NCBI RefSeq assembly: GCF_018362975.1 | Contig: NZ_CP074371.1 | Span: forward strand, 1,116,001-1,180,000 | DNA length: 64,000 nt | Reading direction: 5' to 3' | Source: Nocardia tengchongensis | Lineage (GTDB): Bacteria > Actinomycetota > Actinomycetes > Mycobacteriales > Mycobacteriaceae | Shown here: positions 1 through 8,663 of the stretch, in pieces | Layout of the letters: every line of letters begins with the position of its first letter | Position numbering within the stretch: position 1 is the first letter of the stretch | Made by a program: the position numbers and the translations under genes | Notes under the pieces: generated by a model | Seen by the model: only the letters and a program-made list of their open reading frames with translations | Told to the model about the DNA's origin: nothing | Databases searched by the model: none

Positions 1-1
1 A

Positions 2-829
2 TATGTACTGCGGGCGAGGGTGTTGCGGGGCATCGACCCCGCCTGGCCACCGGCCGGACCCTTGACGCCCAGCGAGACCGCCCTGCTCGTCGACGACCGC
101 CGACCGGTGCTGGCAGCGCTGGCGCAGTTGCGTGGTCACCAGTTCATCGACTCCAGCGGCAAACCCGCCCGCGCCTACTCCAGCACCAGGTCATCGGATC
201 TGGACCCGATCGCCCGCACCCTGTGGGCGAGTCTGAGCCGTTCCACCGACCGGCTGACCATGACCTCGATGCTGGTGGCGACCGCGGGGGCGACCGACCG
301 TATGCGCGCGGACCTCGCCTACCGCGGCTACCTGTTCGGCGACCAGCAGCGAAAAGCCCTGCGGACGGCCAGGTTTCCGCTCTACGCCGTGCTCCTGCTC
401 GGACTGGTCCGGCTGATCGCGGGAGTCGCCACCCATCATTCGGTCGGCTTCCTGGTGGTCGTCATGATCGTGCTGGGCATCGTCACCATGCTGGTGGGCC
501 GCGCGCCGCGGCTGACCCGGCGCGGCCGCGACGCGCTCGACACGACCCGCACCGACAACCTCCACCTGCGTCCCGCCAATGCCCCCGCCTACGCGGCCTA
601 CGGCGCCAACAGCGCCGCGCTGGCCGTCGCGCTCTACGGCGGCCTGGCGCTGTGGAGCCTCGACCCGGCGCTCGCGGGGGCGGCCAATGTCGCGGCCGGG
701 GGCGGTGGCAGCAGCGGCAGTTCGTGTAGCAGCGGATCCAGTTGCAGCACCAGCGACAGCGGCGGAAGCAGCTGCGGCGGCGGAAGCAGCTGCGGCGGTG
801 GTGGCTGCGGCGGAGGGTGCGGCGGATGA
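2..829 (+). CDS. TIGR04222-type membrane protein with Gly/Cys-rich C-terminal tail (5' end outside window)
   Basis: The frame is open from the first bases of the window, so the N-terminus lies upstream. About 275 residues are visible. The cytosolic-looking N-terminal part is followed by hydrophobic segments at about residues 126-143, 148-168 and 200-224, the layout I associate with the TIGR04222 family. From about residue 228 the protein becomes a low-complexity tail of Gly and Ser carrying six Cys in spaced SSC and GGC units, ending in GGGCGG. No enzymatic motif is visible. The stop codon overlaps the ATG of the DUF692 gene (ATGA at 826-829), so the two are translationally coupled. The tail looks like a substrate for the neighbouring MNIO enzyme rather than a structural domain; that role is inference. 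Confidence 0.75.
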   Translation, partial: YVLRARVLRGIDPAWPPAGPLTPSETALLVDDRRPVLAALAQLRGHQFIDSSGKPARAYSSTRSSDLDPIARTLWASLSRSTDRLTMTSMLVATAGATDRMRADLAYRGYLFGDQQRKALRTARFPLYAVLLLGLVRLIAGVATHHSVGFLVVVMIVLGIVTMLVGRAPRLTRRGRDALDTTRTDNLHLRPANAPAYAAYGANSAALAVALYGGLALWSLDPALAGAANVAAGGGGSSGSSCSSGSSCSTSDSGGSSCGGGSSCGGGGCGGGCGG

Positions 830-1703
830 ACGGATCACCGCTTCCGGACGGGTCGCTGGGCATCGGCTGGCGGCGCGAGATCTGCGGCATGGTCGCGGCG
901 CTGGACGGCATCGGCTTCTGTGAGGTCATCGCGGAATCCCTGGCGGCGGGCAATTCCGGCCGCAGGCGACGCGCCGCGGTCACCGTTCCGGAAGAACTCG
1001 GCGAACTGGTCGCGCGCGGTATTCCAGCTGTGCCGCATGGTGTTTCACTCTCGCTCGGCGGCGCCGAGGTCGTGGACGATCGCCGGGTGGCGCACCTCGC
1101 CGAGTGCGCGCGGGCCCTGGGGTCGCCGATGGTGAGCGAGCACATCGCCTTCGTGCGGCGGGCGGTCTGGAGGCCGGTCACCTGCTGCCGGTGCCGCGCA
1201 CCCGGGAAGCACTCGATGCCTTGGAGCGCAATATCTTCCGGGCGAGCCGACAATTGGATGTGCCGCTGGCGGTGGAGAACATCGCGGCGTTGTTCGAGTG
1301 GCCGGACGCGGAGTACACCGAGGCCGAGTTCCTACAGGAGCTGGTCGAGCGGACCGGCGTCTATCTGCTGCTCGATATCGCGAATGTCTATGCCAATGCC
1401 CGCAATACGTCACGTGACCCGCTGACCGAGCTGCTGCGCTTGCCCGCCGAACGCGTGGCCTACTGCCATATCGCGGGTGGCCACGAGTCGGACGGACGCT
1501 ATATCGACACCCATGTCCACCGGGTCCCGGCCGAGGTCCTGGACCTGGTGGCCGAGTTCGCCACCGGCCGGCCGGTACCGCTCATGCTGGAGCGCGACGG
1601 AAACTACCCGCCCGCAACCGAACTCGCCGCCGAACTGAACGCGATCGCCGCCGCCTCCGGCCGGGCGCCGATCACCCTGCGCACGGCGGCGATTCCGGCA
1701 TGA
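826..1703 (+). CDS. DUF692 family MNIO enzyme, frameshifted in this sequence
   Basis: DUF692 proteins are TIM-barrel, multinuclear non-heme iron oxidases that modify Cys residues of peptides (MbnB, TglH and bufferin enzymes). Recognisable family segments in the corrected reading are GIGWR (about 11-15), FCEVIAE (31-37), PHGVSLSLGG (about 67), SEHIAF (about 101), EN (about 150), DIANVYANARN (about 183), CHIAGGH (about 212), HVHRVP (about 229) and LERDG (about 254). The reading frame changes at about 1155-1164: restoring one G in the short run there gives FVRAGGLEAGHLL and joins both halves to about 292 residues, the usual length. The ATG overlaps the upstream stop, and the stop overlaps the next start (ATGA at 1700-1703). 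The break is probably a sequencing error. Confidence 0.8.
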
Positions 1704-2053
1704 CCACCGAATCGGTCCGGTCCCCGGCCACCCTCGCCGAGCAGCAGGCCGCGATCGTCCGCGCCCTGGTCGCCGGCGCCGAACCACCTCCAGGCTTCGA
1801 CGCGGACGACCTCGCCGCCACCGCCCACGGCCTGCTGCACAAACGGGTCGACGAAGTGACGCGAAGGTTCCCGGCCCTGGCGATAGCCGCCGGCCCCGAC
1901 TTCCACGGCCGCTACCTGGAGTGGGCGCGCACCCGCCCGAAGACCACCACCGCCGAGGACGCGGCCGCCTTCGCCGAACACGCCGGTCTGCCCGACCCGC
2001 GACCGCGGCGCTCGCGCTGGCCCATCCGCGGTCGGCGGACCCTCGGCAAGTGA
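1700..2053 (+). CDS. Small MNIO partner-like protein (DUF2063/SCO6045-like)
   Basis: A 117-residue soluble protein starting at the ATG that overlaps the DUF692 stop by four bases. The segment from about residue 12 (EQQAAIVRALVAG) to the W-containing EWARTRPK near residue 76 resembles the helical N-terminal domain of DUF2063-type partner proteins, which accompany DUF692 enzymes and are thought to deliver the peptide substrate. The C-terminus is short and basic (PRRSRWPIRGRR). The tight coupling of three genes supports a shared pathway. The family assignment rests on weak similarity and on position; alternatively it is an unassigned actinobacterial protein. No membrane segment or signal peptide is seen. 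Confidence 0.5.
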   Translation: MTTESVRSPATLAEQQAAIVRALVAGAEPPPGFDADDLAATAHGLLHKRVDEVTRRFPALAIAAGPDFHGRYLEWARTRPKTTTAEDAAAFAEHAGLPDPRPRRSRWPIRGRRTLGK

Positions 2054-2080
2054 TCCTGCGCACTGGGGCATGCTGAGCTC

Positions 2081-2512
2081 ATGATCGAAGTGGTCACCGT
2101 CAGCACCGAACAGGAACTCGCGGACGCCTACGCCGTGCGGTTGCAGGTCTTCGTCGACGAGCAGGGCGTGCCGGAGGAGATCGAGATCGACGAGCTCGAC
2201 GAGGTCGCCGATCATTTCCTGGGACGGGTCGACGACAAGCCCGCGGGGGCCGCACGGCTGCTCGTGCGCGACGGGGTCGGGGTGCTCGGGCGGCTGGCCG
2301 TGCTGGCCGAGACGCGCGGCACCGGACTCGGCGCGGCCCTGGTCCGGGCCATCGAGGAGCGGGCGCGGGCCCGCGGACTGGCGGCGATCGAGCTGCATTC
2401 GCAGACTCACGCGGTCGGCTTCTACGAGAAGCTCGGCTACCGGACGTTCGGCGAGATCGGCATGGACGCGGGCATCCCGCACATCTGGATGCGGCGCTCG
2501 CTCACCGAGTGA
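2081..2512 (+). CDS. GNAT family N-acetyltransferase
   Basis: A 143-residue single-domain protein with the GNAT fold signature. It has the N-terminal region VRLQVFVDEQGVPEE typical of the ElaA/YjcF-like subgroup, a central beta strand ending at VGVLGRLAVL, and the acetyl-CoA pyrophosphate-binding loop TRGTGLGAALV (about residues 87-97). It closes with the conserved HAVGFYEKLGYRTFGE segment. Such enzymes transfer acetyl from acetyl-CoA to an amine; the acceptor cannot be read from the sequence. It starts 27 bases after the small MNIO partner gene on the same strand, so it may be co-transcribed, but nothing else ties it to that pathway. It ends one base before the convergent SdpI-like gene. Confidence 0.85.
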   Translation: MIEVVTVSTEQELADAYAVRLQVFVDEQGVPEEIEIDELDEVADHFLGRVDDKPAGAARLLVRDGVGVLGRLAVLAETRGTGLGAALVRAIEERARARGLAAIELHSQTHAVGFYEKLGYRTFGEIGMDAGIPHIWMRRSLTE

Positions 2513-2513
2513 A

Positions 2514-2920
2514 TCAGGCGGTCTCGCAGGTGTCGCGCAGCGAGCACCCGCCGCAGGCGCTACCGCACCCGCCGACCTTCTCTTCCTCCGGGAACGCGTT
2601 CGCGATCGCCTTCTCGGCCGCCGCCGCACCCGCACCCAGCGTGAACAGCGCGATCACCACGGCGATCACCGCGAGCACCAGCGCCGGGACGCCACCGGAC
2701 ACCAGCACCACCGCGCCACTGGCGGCGAGCAGCAGACCGGCCACGACGGAGGTCGGTCCCGCGACCTTGTTGCCAGCTTGAAGGCTTCCTCGGTCTTCAG
2801 CGCCGCCTCGGAGTGCACCCCGAAATAGCGGTTGCCGGGCAGGGTGCCGGTCAGTCCGAGCACGCCCGTGACCACGGCCACAGCCGCGAGGACAAAGAGG
2901 ATCAGCGCCACAACCAACAC
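2514..2920 (-). CDS. SdpI-like membrane protein, frameshifted in this sequence
   Basis: Two overlapping minus-strand frames make one protein of about 135 residues. The N-terminal half starts [17 protein letters not shown] and continues through [24 protein letters not shown], a segment characteristic of SdpI/YhfL-type proteins. The C-terminal half supplies two more hydrophobic helices and a Cys-rich end ([16 protein letters not shown]). The frames meet at about 2771-2776; adding one base there gives [20 protein letters not shown] and restores continuity. SdpI in Bacillus gives immunity to the SdpC toxin; the role in actinobacteria is unknown. The Cys-rich end, with six Cys in its last 20 residues, is unusual and echoes the Cys-rich tail of the first gene in the window. 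The indel is likely a sequencing error. Confidence 0.7.
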
Positions 2921-3087
2921 CCGGTCGAGGCTACACGGTGCATATTTGCCCTCCGCTTCGCTCCGGGCGGGTGGGGTTACGCCAGGGGGATGAACTCAGC
3001 GGACCCTTTTTGGGGCCTGGGGTGGGTGACCTTTACCCTGGTGAGCGACCTTTATCGGGGATTGGCTGGACAAGCGAAGGCAGGACC

Positions 3088-5960
3088 GTGCAGGACACCC
3101 GTGCAACCGAAACACCCACCGCGACCGCGGCTGGGGGCGGCGACGTTCCCGCACACCGCTACAACGCCGACCTCGCCGGACGCGTGGAGCAGAAGTGGCA
3201 GCGCAACTGGGAGGAGCGCGGCACCTTCTTCGCCCCCAACCCGGTGGGCCCGCTGGCCTCCGGCATTCCCGCCGACAAGCTGTTCATCCAGGACATGTTC
3301 CCGTACCCGTCCGGCGCGGGCCTGCACGTCGGGCACCCGCTGGGCTACATCGCCACCGACGTGTTCGCGCGCTACCACCGCATGCACGGCCGGAATGTGC
3401 TGCACGCCCTGGGTTATGACGCCTTCGGCCTGCCCGCCGAGCAGTACGCGGTGCAGACCGGCGCGCACCCGCGCGACACCACCATGGCGAACATCGCGAC
3501 CATGCAGCGGCAGCTGGACCGGCTGGGCCTGGGCCACGACCGCCGGCGCACCTTCGCCACCACCGATCCCGAGTACTACAAGTGGACGCAGTGGATCTTC
3601 CTGCGCATCTACAACGCCTGGTACGACGAGGGTCTGAACAAGGCGCGCCCGATCGCCGAGCTGATCGCCGAATTCGATTCCGGCAAGCGGTCGCCCGCGG
3701 ACGGCCGGGCCTGGGCCGACCTGTCCCCGGTCGAGCGCAATGCCGTCGTCGACTCCTATCGCCTGGTGTACCAGACCGATTCGATGGTCAACTGGTGCCC
3801 GGGCCTGGGCACCGTGCTGTCCAACGAGGAGGTCACCGCCGACGGCCGCTCCGAGCGCGGCAACTTCCCAGTGTTCCGTAAGCGCCTGTGGCAGTGGATG
3901 ATGCGCATCACCGCCTACTCCGATCGCCTGGTCGACGACCTGGACGAGCTGGACTGGCCGGAGAACGTGAAGTCCATGCAGCGCAACTGGATCGGCCGCT
4001 CGCGGGGCGCGCAGGTCAAGTTCGAGGCGGGCAGCGACATCATCGAGGTGTTCACCACCCGGCCCGACACCCTGTTCGGCGCCACCTACGTGGTGATCGC
4101 GCCCGAGCACGAGCTGGTGGACCGCCTGACCGGCGACACCTGGCCGTCCGGCACCGACGCCCGCTGGACCTTCGGCGGCGCCGACACCCCCGCCGAAGCC
4201 GTTGCCGGCTACCGCAAGTCGATCGCCGCCAAGTCGGATCTGGAGCGCCAGGAGAACAAGGAGAAGACCGGCGTCTTCCTGGGCACCTACGCCACCAACC
4301 CGGTGAACGGCGCACGCGTGCCGATCTTCATCGCCGACTACGTGCTGTCCGGCTACGGCACCGGCGCCATCATGGCCGTCCCCGGTCACGACCCGCGCGA
4401 CTGGGAGTTCGCCACCGCCTTCGGCCTGCCCATCGTGGAAGTGGTCGCGGGCGGCGACATCTCGCAGGCCGCCTACGCCGGCGACGGCGCCCTGGTGAAC
4501 TCCGGTTACCTGGACGGCCTGGACATCGAGACCGCCAAGGCCCGGGTGATCACCCAGCTGGAGACCGACGGCCACGGCCGCGGCACCGTCCAGTACAAGC
4601 TGCGCGACTGGCTGTTCGCCCGCCAGCGCTACTGGGGCGAGCCCTTCCCGATCGTCTACGACGAGGACGGCGCGCCGCACGCGCTGCCGGAATCCATGCT
4701 GCCGGTGACGCTGCCGGAGATGGAGGACTTCGCGCCGGTCACCTTCGACGCGGACGACGCGAACTCCGAGCCGTCCCCGCCGCTGGCCAAGGCCACCGAC
4801 TGGGTGCACGTCGAACTGGATCTGGGCGACGGCCCCAAGAAGTACCGCCGCGACACCAATGTGATGCCCAACTGGGCGGGCAGCTCCTGGTACCAGCTGC
4901 GCTACGCCGATCCCACCAACACCGAGGCGTTCTGCGCCCCGGAGAACGAGAAGTACTGGCTGGGCCCGCGTACCGCCGAGCACGGTCCGAAGGATCCGGG
5001 CGGCGTGGATCTGTACGTCGGCGGCGTGGAGCACGCGGTGCTGCACCTGCTGTACGCGCGGTTCTGGCAGAAGGTGCTGTTCGACCTGGGTGAGGTGTCC
5101 GGTTTCGAGCCGTACCGCCGCCTGTTCAACCAGGGCTACATCCAGGGCTTCGCCTACACCGACGCGCGCGGCGCCTACGTGCCGGCCGCCGAGATCGTGG
5201 AGCGGGACGGAAAGTTCTTCTGGACCAACGCTTCCGGCACCGAGGAAGAGGTCTTCCAGGAGTACGGCAAGATCGGCAAGTCGCTGAAGAACGCCATCTC
5301 CCCGACGAGATGTGCGACCTGTACGGCGCGGACACCTTCCGCTTCTACGAGATGTCGATGGGTCCGCTGGACACCTCACGCCCGTGGGCGACCAAGGACG
5401 TCGTCGGCGCGCACCGCTTCCTGCAGCGCGTGTGGCGACTGACCGTGGACGAGGAGACCGGCGCGCTGAAGGTCACCGACACCGAGCCCTCGGCCGAGGC
5501 GCTGCGCCTGCTGCACAAGACGATCGCCGGCGTCGACGACGACTACGCCAACCTGCGCGACAACACCGCGGGCGCGAAGCTGATCGAGCTGACCAACTAC
5601 CTGACCAAGAACTACGGCGACGGTGCGCCGCGCAAGCTGGTCGAGCCGCTGGTCCTGATGCTGGCCCCGATGTCCCCGCACGTGGCCGAGGAACTGTGGG
5701 AACGCCTGGGCCACACCACCGCCCTGGCCCACGGCCCCTTTCCGAAGGCGGATCCCGCGCTGCTGGTGGCGGATTCGGTCGAGTACCCGATCCAGGTCAA
5801 CGGCAAGGTCCGCAGCCGGATCAGCGTCGCCGCCGACGCCGATCAGGCCGCGGTCCAGGCGGCCGCCCTGGCCGACGAGAAGATCGCGGAACTGCTGGGC
5901 GGCAACCCGCCTCGCAAGATCATCGTGGTCCCGGGCCGCCTGGTGAACATCGTCGCCTAG
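3088..5960 (+). CDS. leuS: Leucyl-tRNA synthetase, frameshifted in this sequence
   Basis: Class I synthetase that charges tRNA-Leu in the cytoplasm. The corrected product is about 957 residues. Visible are the HIGH-equivalent HVGHPLGY after [12 protein letters not shown], a long CP1 editing domain ([24 protein letters not shown]), the catalytic-core segment [11 protein letters not shown], and the KMSKS equivalent KIGKSLKN. Directly after this motif the frame breaks in the C run at about 5299-5303; one extra C restores [14 protein letters not shown] and runs on to the anticodon-binding and C-terminal domains ending at 5960. The GTG at 3088 is chosen because a GAAGGCAGG ribosome site precedes it and homology begins shortly after; an upstream in-frame ATG at 2938 has no support. 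As leuS is essential, the break is most likely a sequencing error. Confidence 0.93.
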
Positions 5961-5971
5961 CGGACAACCGA

Positions 5972-6006
5972 ATCGGGTCCGGCGTGCACTGCACGCCGGA
6001 CCCGAT
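5972..6006 (+). terminator. Rho-independent terminator after leuS
   Basis: A perfect 16-base inverted repeat (5972-5987 pairs with 5991-6006) with a three-base ACT loop begins 11 bases after the leuS stop and is followed by TTCCTTTTG. It lies between convergent genes and could also terminate the minus-strand deacetylase transcript. Confidence 0.85.
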
Positions 6007-6024
6007 TTCCTTTTGCCCCAAGCA

Positions 6025-6810
6025 TTATCGTGGCGGGATGAGCACGTCGTCGAGGGTGACCAGTTGCAGGTTGCGTTCCCGGACGATGTCCATGAGCTGG
6101 TCGTAGATGCGGGTGACGGTCGGCCGGTTGGCGTGGCCGATCACGATGGACTGGGCCCGGAACCACTGGTGCGCGGCATCGAGCAGCATGCCCTCGTTGA
6201 TCACGGTGTTGGTGTCGTTCAAGCTGCCGTACCACATGGTCGGCACGGTGTAGCCGCAGTCGGCGGCCACCGCGTCGACGGCGGCGTTGTGCCGGCCGAA
6301 AGGCGGACGGTAGTACGGCGTGCTGTCGACGCCGTACTGATTCCAGAGGAAGTCCTTGCACCGGTTCAGCTGATCGGCGACCGCGCCGCCGGAGATCCGG
6401 GTCAGGTCCGGATGATCCCAGGTGTGGTTCCCGAGCTGGATCTGGCCGGAATCGACCATGGGGCGCAACGCATCCCGGTGATCCAGCCAGCCGGGATAGT
6501 AGGCGGTCACGAAGAAGGTCAGCCGGGCCCCGGTGGTGCGGGCGAAATCGACGAAACCGCCGATGGTTTCGGAGCTCGCGCCGTCATCGATGGTGAGCGC
6601 CATGCGGTTTCCGTCGCCGGGCAGCGCGTTGATGGTGCCCGGTCCAATGGCGGTCTTGGGCCCGTAATCCGGTGTCACGCCGGGCATCGGCGGAATGATC
6701 CCGCCCGCAGATCCGGTGTCGAAGGGGAAGTCGGCGTGGGATTCGCCCGCGCCCAGCAAACTCACAGCCCCACCCGCCGCCAGCAGCGCCAGCAGCCGTC
6801 GTCTGTCCAT
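6025..6810 (-). CDS. Exported NodB-type polysaccharide deacetylase
   Basis: A 261-residue member of carbohydrate esterase family 4, which removes acetyl groups from polysaccharides or peptidoglycan outside the membrane. The N-terminus MDRRRLLALLAAGGAVSLLG with a following AxA-like site (SHA) is a Tat- or Sec-like signal peptide. Catalytic motifs are ALTIDDG (metal/base Asp pair, about residue 71), the metal-binding HTWDHPDL (about 132), the substrate-groove YRPPFGRHN (about 169), and the C-terminal VIGHAN (about 223). It is a close paralogue of the next gene upstream on the same strand, which starts 60 bases away; the pair probably arose by tandem duplication and forms an operon. The substrate is not evident. 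Confidence 0.87.
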   Translation of the reverse strand: MDRRRLLALLAAGGAVSLLGAGESHADFPFDTGSAGGIIPPMPGVTPDYGPKTAIGPGTINALPGDGNRMALTIDDGASSETIGGFVDFARTTGARLTFFVTAYYPGWLDHRDALRPMVDSGQIQLGNHTWDHPDLTRISGGAVADQLNRCKDFLWNQYGVDSTPYYRPPFGRHNAAVDAVAADCGYTVPTMWYGSLNDTNTVINEGMLLDAAHQWFRAQSIVIGHANRPTVTRIYDQLMDIVRERNLQLVTLDDVLIPPR

Positions 6811-6869
6811 GTCGATCGACCTTCAATCCCTCATCAGAACGAAACTTCCACTCCCCCGCCACAACCCGC

Positions 6870-7673
6870 TCAGGCCGGTGACACCAGCACGTCGTTGAGC
6901 GTCACCAGGGAGAGGTTGCGCGCACGGATGATTTCGACCAGGTGGTCGTAGCAGTGCGTCACGGCGGGGTGGTTGGCGTGGCCGATCACGATCGCCTGCG
7001 CGGTGAAATACTTTTGCGCGCACTCGATCAGATAGTCCTCGGTGATGACACCGGAATCGGACAGCGAGCCGTACCACATGGTGGGGACGGTGTAACCGAG
7101 GTCGGCTGCCACCTTGTCGACGGTAGCATCGTGGCGGCCGAAGGGGGGACGGAAATAGGGTGTCCCGTCCACTCCGAAGTTGTTGTGCAGGAAAGTTTTT
7201 GCCTTGGTGAGCTGGGACCCCACCTCGCTCGCGGACAGCTTGGTCAGGTCCGGGTGGTCCCAGGTGTGATTGCCCAGCTGGATCTGCCCGGATTCCACCA
7301 GGGGCCGCAGGGCCGCCTTGTGCGTGGTCCAGGAGTCGTAGTACGCGGTGACGAAGAAGGTGAACCGCGCCCCGGTGTCCTTGGCGAATTTGACGTAGGC
7401 GCCGACCACCTCGGGACTGGCCCCGTCGTCGACGGTGAGAGCCAGGTTCGTGCCGTGCCCGGGCAGCCCGGTAATGGTGCCCGCGGGAATAGCGGATTTC
7501 TGCCCGGCGGGCGGCGTGGCGATCGGCTTCGCCGACGCCGACGGCGTGGGCGTCGCGACCGGTCCGCTGATCCGCGGGGTCACCTTGTGGGAGGGGCCGT
7601 CGTCCGAAGAGCACCCGGTCAAGGCGGCCGCGGTGCCCGCGGCGAGCATCGCGAGCAGCTGTCGTCTATCCAT
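6870..7673 (-). CDS. NodB-type polysaccharide deacetylase lipoprotein
   Basis: Paralogue of the downstream deacetylase, about 267 residues from the chosen start. The N-terminus MDRRQLLAMLAAG leads to the lipobox LTGC, so this copy should be lipid-anchored whereas its sister appears secreted or differently processed. A Pro/Ala/Ser-rich linker precedes the NodB domain with LTVDDG, GNHTWDHPDL, YFRPPFGRHD and VIGHANHP, all catalytic positions intact. A start 14 codons upstream (7715) is possible because GAGGGAGG lies just before that ATG, but the spacing is very short and the sister gene starts at the equivalent MDRRR, so 7673 is preferred. The two genes share a strand and spacing consistent with one transcript. 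Confidence 0.85.
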   Translation of the reverse strand: MDRRQLLAMLAAGTAAALTGCSSDDGPSHKVTPRISGPVATPTPSASAKPIATPPAGQKSAIPAGTITGLPGHGTNLALTVDDGASPEVVGAYVKFAKDTGARFTFFVTAYYDSWTTHKAALRPLVESGQIQLGNHTWDHPDLTKLSASEVGSQLTKAKTFLHNNFGVDGTPYFRPPFGRHDATVDKVAADLGYTVPTMWYGSLSDSGVITEDYLIECAQKYFTAQAIVIGHANHPAVTHCYDHLVEIIRARNLSLVTLNDVLVSPA

Positions 7674-7814
7674 CTGAGTCGTTCGCTCCGAAAGGTATAT
7701 ATCGATCTTTGCCATGCCTCCCTCGCAGGCCTACTCGTTATATCTATACGGCGTGAACTGGACACCAATTCTGTGCGAAATGATTGAAATTCAGCGCAGA
7801 AATTAAGGCTGCTC

Positions 7815-8519
7815 TCAGCGGGCGATGGGGCGCAGCACGATTTCCGTGGGATGCGCGTCACGCGGCGTCTCCACGGCATTGCGGACCACGCGGGCGACGG
7901 TTTCCGCGGTGAGGAACTCGTCCGGGTCGTAGGCCCGGCCCTCCCCCGCGATGATCTCGCGCTGCATGTCGGTGCCGATCCGGCCCGGGTGCACCGAGGT
8001 GACCCGCAGCGCCGGTTCCTCCAGTCGCAGTGCGTCACCGAAGGCGCGCAGCCCGAACTTGCTGGCCGCGTACGCACCCCAGCCCGGATTCGCTCGCAAC
8101 CCGGCTCCCGAATTGATCAGCACCACATGGCCGTTGGCGGCGCGCAGCGCGGGCAGCAACAATCTGGTCAACTCCGCGACCGCGATCAGGTTGGCTTCCA
8201 ACGTATTCCGCCACTGCGCCACCGACGAATCGGCTATCGTTCCCAGGTCGGCGATTCCGGCATTGTGGACCAGGACATCCAACCGCTCGATCCCCGCCGC
8301 CGCACGCGCCACCGCGTCGTAATCGGTGAGATCGACCGGCCATCCGGCGCTGCCGGGCAGCTCGCGCAGCATCGGTTCCAGGGCCTGCGGTGTGCGCGCG
8401 CCCAGCAGGAGCTGGTGCGCCGGAGCCAGTTCCCGCGCGATCGCCGCCCCCAGCCCCCGGCTGGCACCGGTGATCAACGCGGTCGGCCGGTCGGTGTCGG
8501 GCTTCGCGGATGTCGCCAT
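7815..8519 (-). CDS. SDR family NAD(P)-dependent oxidoreductase
   Basis: A 234-residue short-chain dehydrogenase with a Rossmann fold. The cofactor loop TGASRGLGAAIA sits at about residues 18-29, followed by DLTDYD, the HNAG motif (about 91), and the catalytic triad with Ser in LINSGAG (about 138) and YAASKFG (Tyr and Lys about 152-156), then the PG motif in VHPGRIGTDM. The length is at the short end of the classical family. Its substrate cannot be inferred. It stands alone, divergent from the glucosylglycerate hydrolase gene, with 144 bases between the two starts that must hold both promoters. Confidence 0.88.
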   Translation of the reverse strand: MATSAKPDTDRPTALITGASRGLGAAIARELAPAHQLLLGARTPQALEPMLRELPGSAGWPVDLTDYDAVARAAAGIERLDVLVHNAGIADLGTIADSSVAQWRNTLEANLIAVAELTRLLLPALRAANGHVVLINSGAGLRANPGWGAYAASKFGLRAFGDALRLEEPALRVTSVHPGRIGTDMQREIIAGEGRAYDPDEFLTAETVARVVRNAVETPRDAHPTEIVLRPIAR

Positions 8520-8663
8520 GTGATCACCGTAACCGGCTGCCGCGGTCCGGCGATGCTTCGGACGGGCACACCACCGCTAGCTGATTCACGAAAAGGCGAA
8601 CAGTTGCACTCTGGCGAACCGGCCTATCGCGCATACCTGCGGGTACCGGCGCAGAATAGGGCG

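Noticed and set aside
826..1703. Treating the broken DUF692, leuS, ssb and dnaB genes as pseudogenes
   Set aside because: Each is fixed by one base, mostly in a homopolymer, all motifs are intact on both sides, and several are essential; sequencing error is more likely.
2941..3087. T-box or leader-peptide attenuator before leuS
   Set aside because: No T-box core or terminator-antiterminator pair and no Leu-rich small ORF with a ribosome site could be found; only short repeats of GACCTTTA-type sequence are seen.
3052..5379. Long antisense open frame of 775 codons opposite leuS
   Set aside because: It mirrors the codon bias of leuS, has low-complexity Gly/Val/Gln composition and no motif; leuS is certain.
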